Shown piece after piece: positions 46,083-57,118 of a stretch of DNA of 57,118 nucleotides. Origin of the DNA: Branchiostoma floridae (taxonomy: Eukaryota; Chordata; Leptocardii; Amphioxiformes; Branchiostomatidae); the NCBI RefSeq assembly GCF_000003815.2, contig NC_049979.1:34633246-34690363 (forward strand). The letters run 5' to 3'. Each line of letters begins with the position of its first letter. Within the stretch, counting starts at the first letter, position 1. The notes below the pieces were generated by a model. It saw only the letters and a program-made list of their open reading frames with translations. It searched no databases and had not been told where the DNA came from. A program made the position numbers and the translations under genes.

Positions 46083-49035
46083 GAGAGAACTTTTTGTTCT
46101 GTGGGTGACAGAGAATTTCAGCGTTGTGTCTCGGAAAAAGATTGATTATCAAAACAATATCTTTAATATTTGGTATAAGTGATTGTTATTGTATAGTATA
46201 TATCGTTACAAACTAAACAAAATGTCAGCGTTTATTTTGGGTTTTAAGTAAAAAATACTAAAAGAAGTTATTCTTTCACTACTCCAAAAGCGCTCTCACA
46301 TCGACAAAAGTTCGCACTCACTCAGACCCAAAAAAGCGCTCACTCCTACAGCCGCGTTGGCAGGGAAGCCTCCCGAAGTGAGAGAACTTTTTGTTCTGTG
46401 GGTGAGAGAGAATTTCAGCGTTGTGTGTCGGAAAAAGATTGATTGTCAAGACAATATCTTTAATATTTGGTATAAGTGATTGGTATTGTATAGTGTATAT
46501 CGTTACAAACTAAACAAAATGTCTGCGTTTATTTTGGGTTTTAAGTAAAAAATACTAAAAGAAGTTGTTCTTTCACTACTCCGAAAGCGCTCTCACATCG
46601 ACAAAGTGTCGCTCTCACTCAGACCAAAAAATCGCTCACTCCTCCATCCGGGTTTGCAGGGAAAGCCTCCCGAAGTGAGAGAACTTTTTGTTCTGTGTGT
46701 GAGAGAGAATTTTAGCGTTGAGTGTCGGAAAAAGATTGATCGTCAAGACAATGTCTTTGGTTTAAGTGATTGTTAGTGTATGATGTATATCGTTTCAAAC
46801 TATACAAAATGTCAGTGTTTAACATGCGTTTGAAGTAAAGAAATGATGAAGGAAGTTGTTCTTGCACTATTCCGAAAGCGCTCTCACATCGACCAAATTT
46901 CGCTCTCACTCAGACCCAAAAAATCGCTCACTCCTCCGGCCAGGTTGGCAGGAAAAGCCCTCGAAGTGAGAGAACTTTTTGTTCTGTGTGTGAGACAGAA
47001 TTTTAGCGTTGAGTGTCGGAAAAAGACTGATCGTCAAGACAATGTCTTTGGTTTAAGTGATTGTTAGTGTTTGATGTATATCGTTTCAAACTATACAAAA
47101 TGTCAGTGTTTAACATGCGTTTGAAGTAAAGAAATGATGAAAGAAGTTATTCTTCCACTACTCCGAAAGCGCTCTCACATCGACCATATTTCGCTCTCAC
47201 TCAGACCAAAAAAATCGCTCACTCCTCCAGCCTGATCGGCGGGGAAAGCCTCCGAGGTGAGAGAACTTTTTGTTCCGTGGGTGAGAGAGAATTTCTGCGT
47301 TGTGTGTCGGAAATGATATGATTGTCGAGGAAATGTCTATAATATAACAGAATGTCATTTTTGAAAAGGTTTATTATTGGAAACTGAAGAAAATGACGCT
47401 GTTCATTGTCTTTATGAAGATAAGAAAACTGAACCAAGTTATTCTTCCACTACTCCGAAAGCGCTCTCACATCGACCAAATTTCGCTCTCACTCAGACCA
47501 AAATAAATCGCTCACTCCTCCAGCCAGATCGGCGGGGAAAGCCCCCGAGGTGAAAGAACTTTTTGTTCTGTGGGTGAGAGAGAATTTCTGCGTTGTGTGT
47601 CGGAATAAAGTGATTGTCGAGGAAATGTCTATAATATAACAGAATGTCATTGTTAAAATGGTTTATTATTGGAAACTGAAGAAAATGACACTGTTCATTC
47701 CCCTTTAGAAGTTAAGAAAACTCAAGAAAGTTATTCTTCCACTACTCCGAAAGCGCTCTCACATCGACAAAGTTTCGCTCTCACTCAGACCAAAGTAATC
47801 GCTCACTCCTCCAGCCGGGTTGGTAGGGGAAGCCTCGCGGAGTGAGAGAACTTTTTGTTCTGTGGGTGAGAGAGAATTTCAGCGTTGTGTGTCGGAATAA
47901 TATGACTGTCGAGGAAATGTCTATAATATAACAGAATGTCATTGTTAAAAAGGTTTATTAGTGGAAACAAGAAAATGACACTGTTTATTGCCATTNNNNN
48001 NNNNNNNNNNNNNNNNNNNNNNNNNNNNNNNNNNNNNNNNNNNNNNNNNNNNNNNNNNNNNNNNNNNNNNNNNNNNNNNNNNNNNNNNNNNNNNNNNNNN
48101 NNNNNNNNNNNNNNNNNNNNNNNNNNNNNNNNNNNNNNNNNNNNNNNNNNNNNNNNNNNNNNNNNNNNNNNNNNNNNNNNNNNNNNNNNNNNNNNNNNNN
48201 NNNNNNNNNNNNNNNNNNNNNNNNNNNNNNNNNNNNNNNNNNNNNNNNNNNNNNNNNNNNNNNNNNNNNNNNNNNNNNNNNNNNNNNNNNNNNNNNNNNN
48301 NNNNNNNNNNNNNNNNNNNNNNNNNNNNNNNNNNNNNNNNNNNNNNNNNNNNNNNNNNNNNNNNNNNNNNNNNNNNNNNNNNNNNNNNNNNNNNNNNNNN
48401 NNNNNNNNNNNNNNNNNNNNNNNNNNNNNNNNNNNNNNNNNNNNNNNNAGAGAGAAATTCTGCGTTGTGTGTCGGAATGATATGATTGTCGAAAAAATGT
48501 CTATAATATAACAGAATGTCATTTTTGAAAAGGTTTATTATTGGAAACTGAAGAAAATGGCGCTGTTCATTGCCTTTAAGAAGATAAGAAAACTCAAGCA
48601 AGTTATTCTTCCACTACTCCAAAGGCGCTCTCACATCGACCAAATTTCGCTCTCACTCAGACCAAAATAAATCGCTCACTCCTACAGCCGGGTTGGCGGG
48701 GAAAGCCCCCGAGGTGAAAGAACTTTTTGTTCTGTGGGTGAGAGAGAATTTCTGCGTTGTGTGTCGGAATAAAGTGATTGTCGAGGAAATGTCTATAACA
48801 TAACAGAATGTCATTGTTAAAATGGTTTATTATTGGAAACTGAAGAAAATAACACTGTTCATTGCCATTTGGAAGTTCAGAAAACTCAAGAAAGTTATTC
48901 TTCCACTACTCCGAAAGCGCTCTCACACCGACCAAATTTCGCTCTCACTCAGACGAAAAAATCGCTCACTCCTACAGCCGGGTTGGCAGGGAAAGCCTCG
49001 CGAAGTGAGAGAACTTTTTGTGCTGTGTGTGAGAG
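46083..49035 (-). repeat. Right tandem array of the foldback element, ~290-bp unit, about 10 copies
   Basis: Same unit as the left array in reverse orientation (GTGAGAGAACTTTTTGTTCT at about 46378, 46673, 46967, 47259, 47552, 47842, 48712, 49004). The order of unit variants mirrors the left arm, but there are fewer than half as many. One N run interrupts it. Confidence 0.9.
47996..48448. other. Assembly gap, 453 N
   Basis: Inside the right foldback array. Confidence 0.95.
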
Positions 49036-50060
49036 AGAATTCTAGTGTTTGTGTGTCGGAATAAAAATGTCTGCAGTATCAAAGAATAGTTTGTCTTTGG
49101 AAGGAATAATTCGATATGTGTTTGAGAGTTGATTTCTGCAATTGTTTGAGACAAAAAATTGCACATTTGTTGACGCGACATATTCTCGTGGTGTCTGCAC
49201 TATGTGAAGAATGCAATCAACCCCCAAAACTTTAAAGTCGTCGTACATATACATCCGAACAAGGATCTTTTAAACAGTTCTCTTCAGGGACGGATTTTTT
49301 TCCACCTTAAGCTTTCTTACCATGGGTGACTGACTTGCAGAAACTTCTTGCTGTGTATGTGAAAAAAAATTCAGCCTCAGTTTTTGGATAATATTTGTTT
49401 TTACAGATATTATGTATGACTGCACGAACGATCGGAAATCTTAGTATCTTAGAAAGATATCGAGCGTGCAAGTTTGAGTCGGTGAAGGACAACTTATATG
49501 ACATGTGTGCGTACATTCTATGAATCTATGGGACATTCAAGCTACGGTATATTTCAAATACATGTCTCTATGGGAAAAAGGCAAATCATATAAGCTATAT
49601 AACAGGTCAAAAGTCAAATTCATGCTGGCCATTGTATCATTAATGCTGAAATAGAAATGGATTTGAATACCGGTCACGGTATTCACTAAAACAATATAAT
49701 AGCCTCTATATTGAAGAATAAAGTACATGTTGAACCGAGAAACCGTCTGTATATGCTTGCATTTATAACATTTGTGAAGAATGATATAGGACAACACATG
49801 GTAAAAAAATCACCTTTTGAAAATCTGTGACTGTGTGCGAAGTTTTTCAACTTTGGAGTGGGAGAGAAAAATCTGTCGATGTGTGCGACCTTTTCTAACG
49901 GTTGTGTGAGAGAGAAAAATCTGTCAATGTGTGCGACCTTTTTCCACTGTTGTGTGAGAGAGAAAAATCTGTCTGTGTGTGAGACCTTTTTCAACCCTTC
50001 TGTGTGAGAGAAAATTCGTTCTATGTATACGTTTAATTTTGCAACACTTGGCCCCCAATA
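49036..50060 (-). repeat. Right outer arm of the foldback element
   Basis: Inverted copy of 37575-38590, including the ~55-bp subrepeats at 49830-50025. Substitutions and single-base indels against the left arm show two separately evolving copies. Confidence 0.85.
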
Positions 50061-50330
50061 GTCCTACGCCTGTCAAGGCGCTTGCTGGCTGCAGCCTAGC
50101 CACAGACTCAAAGAAATATGAAGCCAAACATCAGGAGCCAGAGATGGAAGCAATTCATGTACGTTTGGTCATAAAGACCGCCCACATCCAGGACAATCAT
50201 GTAAATATGCATGTAATCGGTTTCTATATACTGAAAAAGAGTCTTCAAACCCAGCCCCTCAAAGGAGCCCACTGTAGAGCTGGACATGTCAGAAAGACTT
50301 GAAAGGGATTTAAGAGTCATTGCGGGAGAA
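50061..50330. other. Displaced 5' flank of lectin gene C
   Basis: From GTCCTAC at 50061 the sequence matches the upstream flanks of gene B (31726-31985) and gene A (from ~21690): AGACTCAAAGAAATA, AAAGACCGCCCACATCCAGG, ATGTAATCGGTTT, GAGCTGGACATGTCAGAAAG. It was joined to gene C before the foldback insertion and may hold that gene's original promoter. Confidence 0.8.
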
Positions 50331-51944
50331 AACCAGGCAGAGGTCGGAAGATGGGGGTAGGCCAAATCAACTCAAACTTTTTATGTGGGATAGGTATGGG
50401 GAACTATGAACAGCCATATGATTAAAACCCTCCAGCTATTTTTCGTTATGGCGTTCTGGGGCCCCCCTCTGAGACCCTCCAAAATCAAACTTTTGGTAAC
50501 TGAAAATTACTGAAATTGCGATGGCTATTCTGATACTTCTGATTAAGATATGACAAAAAGTTTTATATTCCCATATTCCATGTGTTCTTGAGTTTTACTG
50601 ATAAAAATTTGAAGATGAAGTATTGAAATTTGAGAGGGTGTTACAGGGGGTTACCAGAACCAATGAAAACACAATTTTCAACTCTCTGAATTTCTGTGAT
50701 CTTTCAGTTGGCTTGTTCTCCGACACCCAGCAATTTAAATGAATGATTTTACCTTTACTGTAGAGAGGAATATCTACTAATTGAAAATCAAGCGTCGTTT
50801 AATTGGGCCATGTATACTACGAGCCGTGAGCGGGGGGTCTTTATGGGGATTTTCCAGGTTTTTGACTATGTCAAAACAGGCAATAACTGCTCACTACGGG
50901 GTAATGGACAGCAACTTTTTGGTGTCCCTGTGTAGGATCACTGCTTAATTGTCGAAAATGCTTCAACTAATTGCAAGTAATTATTGGGGCTCTGTATGGG
51001 GGATATACGGCTACTTGAAAATGAAATATACTGGTTTTACCCGGATTTGTTGCTCTGTAAGTGCTCAATATGGGGTAAGTTATGTCATTTATTTGTGTTT
51101 CTGTATAGGAACAATTCTTAACTGTCAAACAAAGCTTTAACTATTTACTGCTATTCATTTGGGCTCTGTATTGGGCATATCAGGATGTGTGAAATGGAAT
51201 TAAGCTGCTTTTACACATCTCAGTATCTCTAAGACGTCAATTAATCCCTTACAAAGTCTGCTTTCCCTATGTGATACATAATGAAAAATGATCTACATGG
51301 GGGTTATCTCTATACTCCACATACTATTTACTGCCCTGCAGGCCACATGAGTGACCGCATACTATGATAGATCTAGACAATTTTCAACATAGAAACATGA
51401 CCCTGACAAAGAATTTTAGCTATTAACAAAATACGATATGTAAAAGTATACCAATGGTTTGTTAGTATGCCTGACTGTTCATTTATTCATCACCATTAGG
51501 ACAGACTAAAAACATTAAGTCTATGAGAAACCTACATATAGAACCCTATTACAATGGAGCATACTGTCTGCAAAATACTTAAAACGCACTGTTGAAATGT
51601 ATATTCACAAATGCACACTTTCAGTTTTCTTGGACTGGTACAATAAGCTGGGTCTGATGTAATTTTTTACCTCCAAAGGGTAAGAGATTACGATTGTGGC
51701 TAGGCCTAATAATTCACATGTTTGGTACAGAGTTTCTATACAGTTGTAAAAATCATGTTTCAAAACTTTGTCAAATTACAAAAAAAATCAACTTGCACAT
51801 GTACATGTGGATAGGATGTTCTCTAATGCCTGTATGAAAGAGTAGAACCTGTAATAGGAAGATGTAAGTGATCTGATTATGCACTTCAGTTGCTTTAGCT
51901 TTATTGATTTGAGACCTTTTGTTTTAGCCTGAGTTTGCACAAGT
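50331..51944. repeat. Unique AT-rich stretch with a degenerate ~170-bp direct repeat
   Basis: TGTGTAGGATCACTGCTTAA at about 50930 and CTGTATAGGAACAATTCTTA at about 51100 start two clear copies, each followed by GGGGCTCTGTAT or GGGCTCTGTAT about 60 bp on. A weaker copy precedes them near 50760. From 51250 to 51944 nothing was recognised. Confidence 0.5.
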
Positions 51945-53250
51945 TTATGTCTTCAGACATGACAACATGACAGGATGACTGTAGCCAATTCTTAGAATTA
52001 AAGTATACACTGTCTTTTGCGGCGCCTGCCACTCGCTTTCCTCATCTATCGCTTCCATGTCGGTGACCAGAAATTCTGTGCTTTCTTGCTGTCTTTGTGC
52101 TGCTGAAAGTTTGTAATAGCTTGTAATCTGCTTGGCTGTGTGCCACTCGCTGGGCTGGAACAACCGCTTGTCATCAGATTCCCTAACGTGCTGTGCACAT
52201 CTCGTGGGCCAATTGCAAACACCAGCTTTCTGCCCAGACGTAGCCCCCCGATTGAAAATGTCAGTCAGATAGGCCTAAGTTTTCATCTTGTCTGACATCC
52301 GTTGGCAGCCTTTCCTAGTCCGGATTGCCCAGCCTTCATTGACAACTTGGTAGGACGCCCAATCCGGATTCTTCTCCTTGTGACTGTGAGGCTAGGCCAG
52401 GGCCTTGAGTAGGGCTGGGTACCGGTACAAAACCGGTTTTTCTCATTGAACCGGTCCAGGAAAACCGGACCTGAAAAAATTCGGTGAGCCGGATGTTGGA
52501 CCAATTGGAAAATGAACTGATTACATGATCAGGCATTCACACGTTTTCGGGGTTATCGGCCAAGGCAAATAAAAAAGAGCGAAGCAGAGTACACTCTATA
52601 GTAATTTTACCAACTTTTACAGTCAAAGGTAGTTACCCATGTAGGATTTTTACAACACCAGTGGGAGTCGAATGGTACACAATACAGATTTTTTTTCAGC
52701 AAAATGGACCATTGTTACCCACCCCTAGCCATGAGCTATTCCAGTCACAGCTCGAGCCCACTGCTTGTGTATTCTGTTGTACAATGTATGTAACGTTGGA
52801 CTCCCGCTCTAGTTCTTTAAAGTGTTCTCCAACGTCTTCTAGCTTGTTGGCTGAGCTGAAGGCTGTCACATATCCTGGCTCAGGGCAGCAGAACAACGCT
52901 GACTTTGACCAACTGCCGATGTTGTGATGTGACTCGTTTGTGACTGTGGGGTACCAAACGTTGCTGTGTCAGGGTTGGAAGGTCATGTATTTGTGGCACT
53001 GTGACAAAGTTCACTACTTCTCCAACCCCAACACCAAATGCTCTCCAGACTCGTACTAGTATGTCTCAATCAGTTGCAAACAAGAATTGTTCTATTACTT
53101 GACATCTTCCCATTTTTGCCATGCACTGCTCTTAGCTTGCTTCATCTGTTTGTGCCACCGCAATTCTATAGTCCTCTATGCCTCCATGGGACCCTCCACA
53201 CTTCTTTCATGTCTTCAGAGGTCAACACATCATGTTTTTCATTGACATAC
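51945..53250 (-). pseudogene. Degenerate coding remnant, unrecognised, split by a MITE
   Basis: Minus-strand frames keep coding-like stretches: RLFQPSEWHTAKQITSYYKL at about 52100-52165 and SSANKLEDVGEHFKELERES with NVTYIVQQNTQAVGSSCDWN at 52740-52880. Stops and frame changes lie between them and from 52925 to 53250. The MITE at 52410-52727 falls between the two parts. The first part resembles the C-terminal tail of a repetitive protein family seen in invertebrate genomes, but I cannot name it. Probably an old transposon or a dead gene. Confidence 0.4.
52410..52727. mobile_element. hAT-type MITE
   Basis: The left end TAGGGCTGGGTACC is mirrored by the right end GTTACCCACCCCTA. An 8-bp near-duplication flanks it: GCCTTGAG (52402-52409) and GCCATGAG (52728-52735). 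TAGGG/CAGGG ends with 8-bp duplications are typical of hAT. 318 bp, non-coding. Confidence 0.75.
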
Positions 53251-53309
53251 CGTATTATGTGAGTCTTCATTGATGTTATCTTGCGGTCACAAATGTCCTT
53301 GCCTCACCG

Positions 53310-55616
53310 GGCAAACCGCAAAATATTCGGATACTTCCTTCTCGAGATATTCTTGACTATACGGAATCTGTTTAGGCGCAACCACTAGCCCCTTCTTCTA
53401 AACACCGACGGTCACGGCACCGGGTAGGGGGTGACTTAATGGCGCGACTGTAGCTTAGACTTTAAGTTCCGGCCCGGCAAACTTGGTATGGTTGGAAAGG
53501 TTACATAGCAAGGAATCGAAAGGTGCAAACCGCAAAATTTTCGAATACTTTCTTCTCGAGATATTCTTGACTATACGGTCTCTGTTTAGGCGCAACCGCT
53601 AGCCCCTTCTTCTAAACACCGCCGGTCACGGCATGGCACCGGGTAGGAGGTGACTTAATGGCGCGACTGTAGCTTAGACTTTAAGTTCCGGCCCGGCAAA
53701 CTTGGTATGGTTGGAAAGGTTGCATAGCTAGGAATCGAAAGGTGCAAACCGCAAAATATTCGGATACTTCCTTCTCGAGATATTCTTGACTATACGGGCT
53801 CTGTTTAGGTGCAACCGCTAGCCCCTTCTTTTAAACACAGCCGGTCACGGCACCGGGTAGGGGGTGACTTAATGGCGCGACTGTAGTTTAGACTTTAAGT
53901 TCCGGCCCGGCAAACTTGGTATGGTTGGAAAGGTTGCATAGCAAGGAATCGAAAGGTGAAAACCGCAAAATTTTCGGATACTTCCTTCTCGAGATATTCT
54001 TGACTATACGGGCTCTGTTTAGGCGCAACCACTAGCCCCTTCTTCTAAACACCGACGGTCACGGCACCGGGTAGGGGGTGACTTAATGGCGCGACTGTAG
54101 CTTAGACTTTAAGTTCCGACCCGGCAAACTTGGTATGGTTGGAAAGGTTACACAACAAGGAATCAAAAGGTGCAAATCGCAAAATTTTCGGATACTTCCT
54201 TCTCGAGATATTCTTGACTATACGGGCTCTGTTTAGGCGCAGCCGCTAGCCCCTTCTTCTAAACACCGCCGGTCACGACATGGCACCGGGTAGGGGGTGA
54301 CTTAATGGCGCGACTGTAGCTTAGACTTTAAGTTCCGGCCCGGCAAACTTGGTATGGTTGGAAAGGTTACATAGCAAGGAATCGAAAGGTGCAAACCGCA
54401 AAATATTCGAATACTTCCTTCTCGAGATATTCTTCACTATACGGGCTTTGTTTAGGCGCAACCGCTAGCACTTGCGCTAGCCCCTTCTTCTTAACACCGC
54501 CGGTCACGGCACCGGGTAGGGGGTGACTTAATGGCGCGACTGTAGCATCGACTTTAAGTTCCGACCCGGCAAACTTAATATGGTTGGAAAGGTTGTATAG
54601 CAAGGAATCGAAAGGTGCAAACTGCAAAATTCTCGGATACTTCCTTCTCGAGATATTCTTGACTATACGGGCTCTGTTTAGGCGCAACCGCTAGCCCCTT
54701 CTTCTAAACACCGCCGGTCACGACATGGCACCGGGTAGGGGGTGACTTAATGGCGCGACTGTAGCTTAGACTTTAAGTTCCGGCCCGGCAAACTTGGTAT
54801 GGTTGGAAAGGTTACATAGCAAGGAATCGAAAGGTGCAAACCGCAAAATATTCGAATACTTCCTTCTCGAGATATTCTTGACTATACGGGCTCTGTTTAG
54901 GCGCAACCACTAGCCCCTTCTTCTAAACACCGACGGTCACGGCACCGGGTAGGAGGTGACTTAATGGCGCGACTGTAGCTTAGACTTTAAGTTCCGGCCC
55001 GGCAAACTTGGTATGGTTGGAAAGGTTGCATAGCAAGGAATCGAAAGGTGCAAACCGCAAAATATTCGGATACTTCCTTCTCGAGATATTCTTCACTATA
55101 CGGGCTCTGTTTAGGCGCAACCGCTAGCACTTGCGCTAGCCCCTTCTTCTTAACATCGCCGGTCACGGCACCGGGTAGGGCTTGACTTAATGGCGCGACT
55201 GTAGCTTAGACTTTAAGTTCCGGCCCGGCAAACTTGGTATGGTTGGAAAGGTTGCATAGCACGGAATCGAAAGGTGCAAACCGCAAAATTCTCGGATACT
55301 TCCTTCTCGAAATATTTCAGACTATACGGAATCTGTTTAGGCGCAACCGCTAGCCCTTTCTTTTCTAAACACCGCCGGTCACGGCATGGCACCGGGTAGG
55401 GGGTGACTTAATGGCGCGACTGTAGCTTAGACTTTAAGTTCCGGCCCGGCAAACTTGGTATGGTTGGAAAGGTCTACATAGCAAGGAATCGAAAGGTGCA
55501 AACCGCAAAATTTTCGGATACGTCCTTCTCGAAATATTCTTGACTATACTGACTATACGGAATCTGTTTAGGCGCAACCGCTAGCCCTTTCTTTTCTAAA
55601 CACCGCCGGTCACGGC
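53310..55616. repeat. Satellite array, ~213-230 bp unit, about 11 copies before the gap
   Basis: ACCGCAAAAT(A/T)TTCG(G/A)ATACTT recurs at about 53315, 53528, 53748, 53961, 54397, 54840, 55055 and 55502. Every unit has TATACGG, GCGCAACCGCTAGCCCCTTC, CACCGGGTAGGGGGTGACTT and GTTCCGGCCCGGCAAACTTG. Two units, three apart (near 54465 and 55125), carry an extra CACTTGCGCTAG. The array runs into the gap, and the sequence after the gap is different. Confidence 0.92.
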
Positions 55617-56597
55617 NNNNNNNNNNNNNNNNNNNNNNNNNNNNNNNNNNNNNNNNNNNNNNNNNNNNNNNNNNNNNNNNNNNNNNNNNNNNNNNNNNNN
55701 NNNNNNNNNNNNNNNNNNNNNNNNNNNNNNNNNNNNNNNNNNNNNNNNNNNNNNNNNNNNNNNNNNNNNNNNNNNNNNNNNNNNNNNNNNNNNNNNNNNN
55801 NNNNNNNNNNNNNNNNNNNNNNNNNNNNNNNNNNNNNNNNNNNNNNNNNNNNNNNNNNNNNNNNNNNNNNNNNNNNNNNNNNNNNNNNNNNNNNNNNNNN
55901 NNNNNNNNNNNNNNNNNNNNNNNNNNNNNNNNNNNNNNNNNNNNNNNNNNNNNNNNNNNNNNNNNNNNNNNNNNNNNNNNNNNNNNNNNNNNNNNNNNNN
56001 NNNNNNNNNNNNNNNNNNNNNNNNNNNNNNNNNNNNNNNNNNNNNNNNNNNNNNNNNNNNNNNNNNNNNNNNNNNNNNNNNNNNNNNNNNNNNNNNNNNN
56101 NNNNNNNNNNNNNNNNNNNNNNNNNNNNNNNNNNNNNNNNNNNNNNNNNNNNNNNNNNNNNNNNNNNNNNNNNNNNNNNNNNNNNNNNNNNNNNNNNNNN
56201 NNNNNNNNNNNNNNNNNNNNNNNNNNNNNNNNNNNNNNNNNNNNNNNNNNNNNNNNNNNNNNNNNNNNNNNNNNNNNNNNNNNNNNNNNNNNNNNNNNNN
56301 NNNNNNNNNNNNNNNNNNNNNNNNNNNNNNNNNNNNNNNNNNNNNNNNNNNNNNNNNNNNNNNNNNNNNNNNNNNNNNNNNNNNNNNNNNNNNNNNNNNN
56401 NNNNNNNNNNNNNNNNNNNNNNNNNNNNNNNNNNNNNNNNNNNNNNNNNNNNNNNNNNNNNNNNNNNNNNNNNNNNNNNNNNNNNNNNNNNNNNNNNNNN
56501 NNNNNNNNNNNNNNNNNNNNNNNNNNNNNNNNNNNNNNNNNNNNNNNNNNNNNNNNNNNNNNNNNNNNNNNNNNNNNNNNNNNNNNNNNNNNNNNNN
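55617..56597. other. Assembly gap, 981 N
   Basis: Begins inside a satellite unit, so the array is probably longer than shown. Confidence 0.95.
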
Positions 56598-57118
56598 AAT
56601 CCACGTCGCTAAAACTGACATTCGTCTGTAGATTTCACTAATATGCTGTGAAGAAAACCATGGGCATTCAGTCGGTAATACAAACGTACTGTCATTTGAC
56701 TATGTATTTCATCAATATATATGCATGAAATCGACGGGCATTCCGTCGCTAATTCTGACATTTGGCTGTAGATAGTAAAACGCCCTTTCACTAATCATTT
56801 TACCCAGAGTAATCTAATTTAGCTAATTTATATCAATCGATTGCGTGAGTCAACGCAGATACCATTAGTGGACAATTTGAATTGATAAAGACTATACAGA
56901 GCTAGAAGTTCGAAAATGGTACGTATACTTTTAAAGTGGTTTGCACAAAGCTAGGACGGCTTTATTGGGATCTTAGATATGTAGGTAAAGATTTTAACTT
57001 TCCCATACTTGAATTCGTTTTAATTGAAAACTGAAAAACCAATGTTATTTTTCAGCATACATGGAGTTGTCTTTGTCTTAGTATTGTGGTTGGCCGCTGG
57101 GTTCATCAACTTGGCAAG
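56598..57118. repeat. Degenerate ~70-bp repeat, then unique sequence to the window edge
   Basis: CGTCGCTAA(A/T)xCTGACATT, GGGCATTC(A/C)(G/C)TCG and CTGTAGAT recur over 56600-56780, about three weak copies. From 56800 to the end no gene or repeat was recognised. Confidence 0.5.

Larger units (their letters stand above)
37575..50060. mobile_element. 12.5-kb palindromic foldback transposon inserted just upstream of lectin gene C
   Basis: The ends TATTGGGGGCCAAGTGTTGC are exact inverted repeats. GTCCTAC lies directly outside both (37568-37574 and 50061-50067). The matching position in front of gene B has GTCCTAC once, so this is an insertion with a 7-bp duplication (or 5 bp, TCCTA, if the element starts one base earlier and both bases match by chance). 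Each arm has about 1 kb of unique sequence followed by a long array of ~290-bp units. The left arm is about 8 kb and the right arm 4 kb, with a unique spacer and gap between. No transposase is visible. Long inverted arms made of tandem repeats are the hallmark of foldback elements such as Drosophila FB/Galileo and sea urchin TU. The family is not identified. Confidence 0.85.

Noticed and set aside
53310-55616. rDNA spacer or 5S-like tandem genes
   Set aside because: The ~215-bp units have no recognisable 5S or tRNA promoter boxes and no known RNA sequence.

Overview
The window looks like one scaffold of an invertebrate chordate, most likely amphioxus (Branchiostoma); this is an inference from gene content. 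The genes are split by short phase-consistent introns, they have clear chordate relatives (TMEM26, the SLC45 sugar-transporter family, a membrane lectin with a collagen stalk), and the DNA between them is dense in MITEs, LINE tails and satellites. Nothing looks bacterial. All recognised host genes lie on the minus strand. Eight runs of N interrupt the assembly.

Layout. 1-2981: 5' half of a TMEM26-like membrane protein gene, running off the left edge. 3.0-9.8 kb: intergenic, with four MITE or repeat remnants and a dead LINE. 9850-13198: an SLC45-like sugar-transporter gene whose middle exon(s) are missing, probably inside a 100-N gap. 13.2-17.2 kb: intergenic, one 80-nt hairpin and a degenerate repeat. 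17.2-37.5 kb: a tandem cluster of three related genes (A, B, C), each encoding a type II membrane protein with a duplicated tail exon, one membrane segment, a short coil, a Gly-X-Y collagen stalk and a C-type lectin domain. 37.6-50.1 kb: a 12.5-kb palindromic foldback element. 50.1-53.3 kb: the displaced upstream flank of gene C, weak repeats and a degenerate coding remnant split by a hAT-type MITE. 53.3-56.6 kb: a ~215-bp satellite running into a gap.

The lectin cluster is the biological core. I assembled every exon by matching splice sites; all internal exons are phase 1-1, so exons can be lost or duplicated without breaking the frame. Gene A is intact (356 codons). Gene B, nearly identical to A, has a 1-bp deletion in its collagen exon, and a 4.2-kb DNA transposon sits about 75 bp past its stop codon. 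Gene C has lost the splice donor of its coil exon, carries a LINE in an intron, and has the 12.5-kb foldback element inserted 43 bp upstream of its start codon.

The two large insertions are unusually well defined because the paralogous copies preserve the empty sites. The 4.2-kb element has CAC...GTG ends, a 3-bp AAG target duplication and an empty site in unit A. The 12.5-kb foldback element has a 7-bp (or 5-bp) target duplication, GTCCTAC, present once at the matching place in unit B. Its arms are built of ~290-bp tandem units, like the foldback transposons known from Drosophila and sea urchin. It is the best candidate here for something undescribed.
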